A stretch of DNA of 27,756 bases from Sulfurovum sp. GTDB taxonomy: Bacteria > Campylobacterota > Campylobacteria > Campylobacterales > Sulfurovaceae. Within the stretch, counting starts at the first letter, position 1; every line of letters starts with the position of its first letter. Shown piece after piece: positions 23,068-27,756 of this stretch. The translations under genes and the position numbers were made by a program. The notes beneath the pieces were generated by a model. That model did not search any database, was not told the origin of the DNA, and saw nothing but the letters and a program-made list of their open reading frames with translations. The stretch spans positions 1 through 27,756 of the forward strand of contig JAUXGC010000002.1 in the NCBI GenBank assembly GCA_030622375.1, read 5' to 3'.

Positions 23068-24660
23068 ATGAGTACTAAAACTCCCAATGGACTTGATAAG
23101 CTAGGATTAAAGAATATAGGTGATGTATATTATAATTTAAGTTATGATGAGTTGCAAGCACATGAAGTAAATAATGGAGAGTGTAAAATATCTACATCAG
23201 GTACAGCAATGTGTGATACAGGTATTTTTACAGGGCGTAGTCCTAAAGATAAATATTTTGTAAATCAAGCTCCTTCAAATAAAAATATTGCTTGGGGTGG
23301 TGTAAATACCAAGATAGATAAGAAGATTTATGATGAACTTCTTGATATTACTCTAACGCAACTTTCTGGTAAAAATATTTATGTCACTGATGTCTATGCT
23401 GGAGCAAGTGATGCCAGTAAAAGGTCTGTAAGATTTATTTCTGAAGTAGCATGGCAGGCACATTTTGTTAAAAATATGTTTATTCGTCCAAACGAGGAGG
23501 AACTAGAGAGTTTTAAACCAGATTTTACTGTCTATAATGCATGTAAAACATCGAATCAAAAGTATAAAAAACATGGATTAAACTCTGATGTGTATGTAGT
23601 GTTTAATGTAGAAGACAATATGGCTATTATTGGTGGTACATGGTATGGTGGTGAGATGAAAAAAGGTATTTTTTCTATGATGAACTACTGGTTGCCTCTT
23701 GAAGGTAAACTTTCTATGCACTGTTCGGCAAATGTTGGTAAAGACGAAGATGTATGTTTATTTTTTGGACTTTCTGGCACAGGAAAAACAACACTTTCTA
23801 CAGATCCAAACAGAGCACTTATTGGAGATGATGAGCATGGATGGGATGAGTATGGTGTCTTTAATTTTGAAGGCGGATGTTATGCAAAAGTGATTAACTT
23901 AGACCCAAAATCTGAACCAGAGATTTTTGGCGCTATTGTTAAAAATGCACTTTTGGAAAATGTAGTTTCTGATGCGGTAGGCAATATAGATTATTCAAAT
24001 GGTTCAAAAACAGAAAATACAAGAGTCTCATATCCTATTGAGCATATAAAAAACCATAAAAAAGATTTACAGGCAGGCCATCCAAATAATATTATTTTTT
24101 TAACGGCAGATGCTTTTGGTGTACTGCCTCCAGTAAGTAAGCTAAGTAAAGAGCAAGCGATGTATTATTTCCTTAGTGGCTATACAGCTAAAGTAGCAGG
24201 AACAGAGAGAGGCATTACTGAGCCAGTAGCTACATTCTCTGCTTGTTTTGGAGAAGCATTTTTACCACTACATCCTACTGAGTATGCTAAACTACTTGGC
24301 AAAAAGATAGACAAGCATGGAGTTAATGTATATCTTGTAAATACTGGTTGGACAGGTGGTCCTTATGGTATTGGTAAACGTATGAGTATTAAAGATACTA
24401 GAGCATGTATTAATGGTATTTTAAATGGATCTATCAATAGTGCAAAGTTCGAGACACTTGATATTTTTAACCTCGCTATTCCTAAAAAACTTGAAGGGGT
24501 AAAAGATAATACGGTTCTTAATCCAAAAAATACTTGGTCGGACAAATCAGAATACGACAAAATGCTTGCGAAGCTTGCATTAATGTTTCAAAAAAACTTC
24601 CATCGCTATGATGATAATGGTGGCGAATTTGATTATGCATCAGCAGGTCCACAACTTTAA
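23068..24660 (+). CDS. pckA: phosphoenolpyruvate carboxykinase (ATP)
   Basis: A 530-residue ATP-type PEP carboxykinase that converts oxaloacetate and ATP to PEP, CO2 and ADP, the first step of gluconeogenesis. The P-loop [11 protein letters not shown] starts at 234, followed by [16 protein letters not shown] with the Mn/Mg-binding Asp residues. Upstream [11 protein letters not shown] is the substrate loop, and [12 protein letters not shown] is another hallmark. The length is close to the E. coli enzyme (540). It follows oadB with a 21-base gap and AAAGGAAAG ribosome-binding site, so it belongs to the oadGAB operon. With them it controls the flow between C4 acids, pyruvate and PEP, as needed in autotrophic or organic-acid metabolism. 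Confidence 0.97.
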   Translation: MSTKTPNGLDKLGLKNIGDVYYNLSYDELQAHEVNNGECKISTSGTAMCDTGIFTGRSPKDKYFVNQAPSNKNIAWGGVNTKIDKKIYDELLDITLTQLSGKNIYVTDVYAGASDASKRSVRFISEVAWQAHFVKNMFIRPNEEELESFKPDFTVYNACKTSNQKYKKHGLNSDVYVVFNVEDNMAIIGGTWYGGEMKKGIFSMMNYWLPLEGKLSMHCSANVGKDEDVCLFFGLSGTGKTTLSTDPNRALIGDDEHGWDEYGVFNFEGGCYAKVINLDPKSEPEIFGAIVKNALLENVVSDAVGNIDYSNGSKTENTRVSYPIEHIKNHKKDLQAGHPNNIIFLTADAFGVLPPVSKLSKEQAMYYFLSGYTAKVAGTERGITEPVATFSACFGEAFLPLHPTEYAKLLGKKIDKHGVNVYLVNTGWTGGPYGIGKRMSIKDTRACINGILNGSINSAKFETLDIFNLAIPKKLEGVKDNTVLNPKNTWSDKSEYDKMLAKLALMFQKNFHRYDDNGGEFDYASAGPQL

Positions 24661-24684
24661 TGCTCATTGTTAAGATATATAGTG

Positions 24685-24690
24685 TATAGT
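24685..24690 (+). promoter_or_regulatory. possible -10 box of the DUF2892 gene
   Basis: TATAGT at 24685-24690 lies about 26 bases before the TTG start, ahead of a good AAAGGAA ribosome-binding site. Two near-copies of ATATAGT/TATAGT occur in the region, so the exact box is uncertain. Confidence 0.35.
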
Positions 24691-24716
24691 ATCAAAAATA
24701 TTTAAAGGAAATAGTA

Positions 24717-24896
24717 TTGGATGTAAATAAAATAAGAACAGTATGTAGACCTATTAGAATAGTTCTAGGACTTTCATTGATAGGTGTAGGAGTTTATACA
24801 GGAAACCAATGGTTCTATTTAGGCGTTATCCCCCTGATTGCAGGACTTTTAAACTTTTGTCCACTCTGTATTATCACTAAAAAGTGTGATGCATAG
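24717..24896 (+). CDS. small DUF2892-like membrane protein
   Basis: A 59-residue frame starting TTG (MDVNKIRTVCRPIRIVLGLS), with AAAGGAA at 24704-24710 six bases upstream. It carries two membrane spans, about 13-27 and 31-46, separated by a short loop with N-Q-W-F. The end reads LNFCPLCIITKKCDA, with three cysteines after the second span. DUF2892 (YgaP-type membrane domain) has the same layout: a basic N terminus with an R-x-x-R segment, G-L-x-L-x-G-x-G, then a G-L-L-N-F-C-P-L end. In YgaP this segment follows a rhodanese sulfurtransferase domain, which is absent here. The protein is complete and probably expressed from its own promoter, since pckA ends 56 bases earlier. Confidence 0.75.
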   Translation: MDVNKIRTVCRPIRIVLGLSLIGVGVYTGNQWFYLGVIPLIAGLLNFCPLCIITKKCDA

Positions 24897-24900
24897 CTCA

Positions 24901-24949
24901 AAACACAGTAGCTAAATAGAGGTCTCTCCCTCTTGCTATAAATGTGTTT
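24901..24949 (+). terminator. three-part hairpin after the DUF2892 gene
   Basis: AAACACA (24901-24907), TAGC (24909-24912) and AGAGG (24918-24922) pair with CCTCT (24929-24933), GCTA (24935-24938) and TGTGTTT (24943-24949). The result is 16 pairs interrupted by small internal loops around a TCTCTC loop. It starts 4 bases after the stop codon and ends in a short U-rich tail, so a terminator is likely. Confidence 0.55.
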
Positions 24950-24972
24950 ACTTATTTAATCAAGTATTATTC

Positions 24973-24978
24973 TATAAA
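24973..24978 (+). promoter_or_regulatory. possible -10 box of mgtE
   Basis: TATAAA at 24973-24978 lies 25 bases before the mgtE ATG, after the hairpin, and AAAAGGGA at 24993-25000 is the ribosome-binding site. The leader is too short for an M-box Mg2+ riboswitch. Confidence 0.35.
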
Positions 24979-25003
24979 ATAACTATATGCTCAAAAGGGA
25001 AAT

Positions 25004-26335
25004 ATGATGGATAAACTAACTAAATATTTAAATACTCATCCACATAATGAATTACATCCTTCAGAGATAGCTAATCTTCTTAAAGATTTAGATGAAAAAA
25101 GTTTTAATGAAGCAGTACAAGCCATCCCCCAAGATATTATTGCTGATGTAGCACTTGAACTACCAGACAGATATTTTGAAGATGTAATTGAATCCTTTAG
25201 TATTCAAGAACTTGCCAAATCTGTTTCTGAGCTGGAATCAGATGATCAAACTGACTTTATTCAAGATCTTGAAGAAGTTGATAGCCAAATGGCCGAAGAT
25301 GTCTTTAATGAGTTGGACAAGGAAGATCAAGCAGATATTTTACAGCTTAAGCAGTATGAAGAGAGTGAAGCCGGTGCTTATATGCAAATTGAAGTCTATA
25401 CGGCAAATCTTAAAGATACAGTAAATGATGTTATAAGACAATTTGCAAAACTTAGAAAAAAAGATGAACTTGAAAATGTAAATTATCTTTTTGTAACTGA
25501 CGAGAAGAATAATTTGCGCTACGGTGTTGGATTAGATAATTTGCTTATTTTTGACTTCGATAAAACGCTTAATGCTAACATACAAGAAAACCCAGAAAAA
25601 TATAAGCCTGTTGCAGGAAATGATTATGATGACATTGATGACATAGTGCAAAAGTTTCAAGAATATGACTTGAATTCTATGCCTATTATAGATAAGCAAG
25701 GCATTCTTCTTGGTCGCATTACTTCAGATGACATTTATGATATTATCAATGAACAAGCTACAGATCAAATGTATCATCTTGCAGGAGTAGATGATGATGC
25801 AGAGGATGATGAAGATATATTTAAAGCAGGGAAAGCACGTGCTATTTGGCTAGGCATCAATCTTATAACAGCTATTGGAGCATCATTAGTCATAGGAATG
25901 TTTGCAACAACATTACAAAGTTTTGTTGCTTTAGCTATTTTGATGCCCATAGTAGCATCTATGGGTGGAAATGCAGGTACACAAAGTCTGACAGTTGTTG
26001 TGCGTCAGTTAGCTCTTGGAGATATTGCAAAACATGATGCTTATCGTACGATTAAAAAAGAGGTAATTCTCTCTCTTGCAAATGGTATATTTTTTGCTAT
26101 AATCATGGGTATTATAGCCTCAATATGGTTTGACAAAGGGATGCTTGGCATAGTTATAGGGCTCTCGATGATTATCAACTTATTGAGTGCAGGATTTTTT
26201 GGCTCAATGGTGCCATTGTTACTTAAAAAGATGGACATTGATCCAGCTATAGGAAGTACAGTTATACTCACAACAGTAACTGATATAGTAGGCTTCCTTA
26301 GTTTTTTAGGTCTTGCAACTATTATTTTATTATAA
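25004..26335 (+). CDS. mgtE: magnesium transporter MgtE
   Basis: A 443-residue inner-membrane Mg2+ channel. It has the family order: an acidic helical N domain (about 10-125, with repeated SFNEAVQAIP, ALELPDRYFEDVIE and DDQTDFIQDLEEVD units), a pair of CBS domains (about 130-255), and five membrane spans from about 276. The pore region is marked by MGGNAGTQS (G321-S328), and D427 in TTVTDIVGF matches the conserved pore Asp. N and CBS domains sense cytoplasmic Mg2+ and close the pore. The first two codons are both ATG (25004 and 25007); either could start. The CNNM gene follows after 34 bases, forming a divalent-cation pair. Confidence 0.95.
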   Translation: MMDKLTKYLNTHPHNELHPSEIANLLKDLDEKSFNEAVQAIPQDIIADVALELPDRYFEDVIESFSIQELAKSVSELESDDQTDFIQDLEEVDSQMAEDVFNELDKEDQADILQLKQYEESEAGAYMQIEVYTANLKDTVNDVIRQFAKLRKKDELENVNYLFVTDEKNNLRYGVGLDNLLIFDFDKTLNANIQENPEKYKPVAGNDYDDIDDIVQKFQEYDLNSMPIIDKQGILLGRITSDDIYDIINEQATDQMYHLAGVDDDAEDDEDIFKAGKARAIWLGINLITAIGASLVIGMFATTLQSFVALAILMPIVASMGGNAGTQSLTVVVRQLALGDIAKHDAYRTIKKEVILSLANGIFFAIIMGIIASIWFDKGMLGIVIGLSMIINLLSAGFFGSMVPLLLKKMDIDPAIGSTVILTTVTDIVGFLSFLGLATIILL

Positions 26336-26348
26336 AGCCTAAAAGGCT
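26336..26348 (+). other. short hairpin between mgtE and the CNNM gene
   Basis: AGCCT-AAA-AGGCT immediately follows the mgtE stop codon. The 5-bp stem is too small for a firm terminator call. It could cause partial termination or slow the polymerase before the next gene, whose AAAGGA site follows. Confidence 0.3.
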
Positions 26349-26369
26349 ATTAAAGGATTTTTTACTTAA

Positions 26370-27422
26370 ATGGATTTATTAATTTTATATTTTCTAGCCG
26401 CTGTATTTGTCTCATTTATCTGTTCTATTTTAGAATCAGTATTACTTTCGGTCAATATGCCATACGTTTCAGTACTTGAAAAAGAGAAGCCATCTGTAGG
26501 AAAACTTCTTAAATCACATAAGACTAATATTAGTAAATCTATTGCATCTATTTTGATTTTAAACACCATAGCAAATACTTTGGGTGCAGCAGCTGTTGGT
26601 GCTCAAGCAGAGAGTATATATGGAGCTGGTGCAGTATTTTATGTCTCTATTATTTTGACATTTGCTATTTTATTTCTTTCTGAAATTATCCCTAAAACTA
26701 TAGGGGCTATTTACTGGAAGTCTTTAGCACCAGCAGCAGCGTATGTCATACAGTTTTTTATTTGGCTTACATATCCTATTATACTAATGACTCTATTTGT
26801 GACCAATAGGATAAGTAGAGGCGATGAAGGCTTGAGTTTAACTAAGGCAGAGCTTATAGAGAGTACTCTAATGAGTGAAGACGAAGGAGTTCTTGATGAG
26901 AAAGAGTCTGATGTTATTGAAAATATTTTACTTCTTGATAAGATAAAAATCCAAGAGATACTTACACCTAGAACAGTTATGTTTGCGTTAGATGGAAACC
27001 GTAGTATTAAAGATATTATTGAGAGTGAAAAAGCTATTTTTAAATTTTCAAGAGTGCCTGTTTTCAATGAAAACATAGAAGAGATTACAGGCATAGTTCT
27101 TACTAAAAAAATATTTCAACAAGCACTTAAGGATGATACGGTAAAACTTAAAAGTATCCAAAAAGATATTTTTAAAATAAATGAAAATATACCGGTGTCT
27201 ATGGCACTCGATCTGTTTATTAAGAAAAAAGAGCATATGTTTTTAGTGCTTGATAGCTATGATCAGACAGAAGGTATTGTTACTCTCGAAGATTGTGTTG
27301 AAACTATCTTGGGAGTTGAGATTGTTGATGAGAGTGATAGTGATGTTGATATGAGAGAGTTGGCAAAACAGAAAATGCGTCTTAAACGTAGATCTGAAAA
27401 TAGTAATTTTAACTTAGATTAA
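26370..27422 (+). CDS. CNNM/CBS-domain transporter-like protein
   Basis: A 350-residue membrane protein of the CNNM/TlyC (hemolysin-related) family. The CNNM (DUF21) domain covers about 1-170 with an N-terminal span followed by SLEKEK-like cytoplasmic segments, NTIANTLGAAAVGAQ and LFLSEIIPKTIGAIYW, both family hallmarks. A CBS pair lies at about 190-310, with LTPRTVMFALDG and the closing EGIVTLEDCVETILG. The C-terminal CorC/HlyC domain found in many relatives is missing, and the protein ends soon after the CBS pair in a Lys/Arg- and Ser-rich tail. Members are linked to Mg2+ or Co2+ transport and resistance. It lies directly after mgtE, and the AAAGGA at 26353-26358 is 11 bases from the ATG, longer than usual. 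Confidence 0.88.
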   Translation: MDLLILYFLAAVFVSFICSILESVLLSVNMPYVSVLEKEKPSVGKLLKSHKTNISKSIASILILNTIANTLGAAAVGAQAESIYGAGAVFYVSIILTFAILFLSEIIPKTIGAIYWKSLAPAAAYVIQFFIWLTYPIILMTLFVTNRISRGDEGLSLTKAELIESTLMSEDEGVLDEKESDVIENILLLDKIKIQEILTPRTVMFALDGNRSIKDIIESEKAIFKFSRVPVFNENIEEITGIVLTKKIFQQALKDDTVKLKSIQKDIFKINENIPVSMALDLFIKKKEHMFLVLDSYDQTEGIVTLEDCVETILGVEIVDESDSDVDMRELAKQKMRLKRRSENSNFNLD

Positions 27423-27436
27423 TTTGAACATATAAA

Positions 27437-27479
27437 CTGGGACTAAGCATACGACTTTTACGGTACTTGCTTGTCTCAG
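27437..27479. repeat. 12-bp imperfect hairpin element
   Basis: CTGGGACTAAGCA (27437-27449) and TGCTTGTCTCAG (27468-27479) pair with one bulge and one G-T wobble, around an 18-base loop that has its own partial pairing (TAC-G with C-GGTA). It lies in the 107-base space between two convergent genes. Its sequence differs from the inverted repeat at 8556-8628. It could be a bidirectional terminator, a mobile palindrome or part of a small RNA. Confidence 0.4.
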
Positions 27480-27513
27480 AATTTAGGAATCATTCAAGCA
27501 CCAGAAATTGAGG

Positions 27514-27530
27514 AGTATCCTTAAGATACT
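27514..27530 (-). terminator. 6-bp hairpin at the end of the NnrS-like gene
   Basis: AGTATC (27514-27519) and GATACT (27525-27530) form a perfect short stem with a 5-base loop. The arm overlaps the last base of the minus-strand stop codon. It is a weak terminator candidate, possibly acting with the larger hairpin next to it. Confidence 0.35.
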
Positions 27531-27756
27531 TATCCCTTAATCCCATCGGCTCTAGGAGCTATCAAAAACCCAAAAAATACTTTTATATACAAGATAAATG
27601 GAAGAGTCCAGATAATAGCTGACCAAAGATAAAGTTCACTTGTATAAGCTTCAAAAAATGGAATTAAACCTCTCATGAGTGTAGCCAGAATAATTAAAAT
27701 CACCATAAGGTGTGTATAGATATTTGATGTAAGATGTCGTCCTGTATGTATCCATC
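27530..27756 (-). CDS. NnrS family protein, C-terminal end only
   Basis: A minus-strand frame enters from the right edge and ends at TAA (27532-27530), giving 74 residues. It reads WIHTGRHLTSNIYTHLMVIL, then an arginine-containing span (ATLMRGLIPFF), a Trp-rich span (LYLWSAIIWTLPFILYI) and the end FLIAPRADGIKG. H-T-G-R, M-R-G-L, W-x-x-x-W and a final A-P-R-A-D-G-x-x-G are what I recall of the end of NnrS, a heme- and copper-containing membrane protein linked to nitric-oxide tolerance and denitrification. The N-terminal part lies outside the window. It converges with the CNNM gene. Confidence 0.75.
   Translation of the reverse strand, partial: WIHTGRHLTSNIYTHLMVILIILATLMRGLIPFFEAYTSELYLWSAIIWTLPFILYIKVFFGFLIAPRADGIKG

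Noticed and set aside
24897..25003. M-box or similar Mg2+ riboswitch before mgtE
   Set aside because: The spacer is only about 107 bases. It holds a terminator-like hairpin and a probable promoter, leaving about 25 bases of leader, too short for a known Mg2+ riboswitch.
1..27756. CRISPR array, tRNA, rRNA or complete insertion sequence
   Set aside because: No regularly spaced direct repeats, cloverleaf-like sequence, rRNA blocks or transposase frame was seen in either strand by eye.

Overview
The window is AT-rich and densely coded, with short gaps, TATAAT-type -10 boxes that lack an obvious -35 partner, and several TTG/GTG starts. The gene set (one-piece CcsBA cytochrome c synthase, OadGAB followed by ATP-dependent PckA, MgtE, an NnrS-like protein, small membrane proteins of DUF2892 and DUF3817 type) fits a Campylobacterota chromosome, most like the Sulfurovum/Sulfurimonas group. 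That placement is an inference from gene content, not a computed result. No rRNA, tRNA, CRISPR array or complete insertion sequence was seen.

Layout. (1) 1-2747: a tight same-strand accessory cassette: the C-terminal end of a RhuM-like protein, a Bro-N antirepressor-like protein, a DUF3024 protein and a DUF6880-like protein. RhuM and Bro-N proteins often occur in type I restriction-modification or prophage islands, so this edge probably belongs to an accessory island that continues to the left. (2) 2748-6487: a promoter followed by ccsBA, then mscL with an unusual zinc-ribbon-like tail. (3) 6530-8526, minus strand: surE and tcdA overlapping, then a separately expressed bacterioferritin. (4) 8527-10926: a REP/MITE-like inverted repeat in the divergent spacer, then greA, argC and an LpxH-like phosphoesterase. 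(5) 10960-14889: a small periplasmic cytochrome c divergent from a large membrane-anchored DUF302-like protein, then a DUF3817 membrane protein and a MetF-family reductase on the minus strand. (6) 14953-19606: serB, an ABC exporter and uppP in a tight run, then a DEAD-box RNA helicase. (7) 19682-24660: oadG-oadA-oadB-pckA, a carbon-metabolism unit around oxaloacetate, pyruvate and PEP. (8) 24717-27756: a 59-residue DUF2892-like membrane protein, mgtE, a CNNM/CBS protein, and the C-terminal end of an NnrS-family protein on the minus strand.

The core genes serve cytochrome c maturation, iron storage, tRNA modification, envelope-lipid recycling, C4/C3 carbon interconversion and Mg2+ or divalent-cation transport. 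The parts least explained by standard biology are the left-edge four-gene cassette, the divergent OadA beside an Oad sodium pump, the zinc-ribbon MscL, the multi-domain DUF302-like protein opposite a cytochrome, and several structured intergenic elements (8556-8628, 24901-24949, 27437-27530). No clearly new multi-gene system is proven by the sequence. The left-edge cassette is the best candidate.
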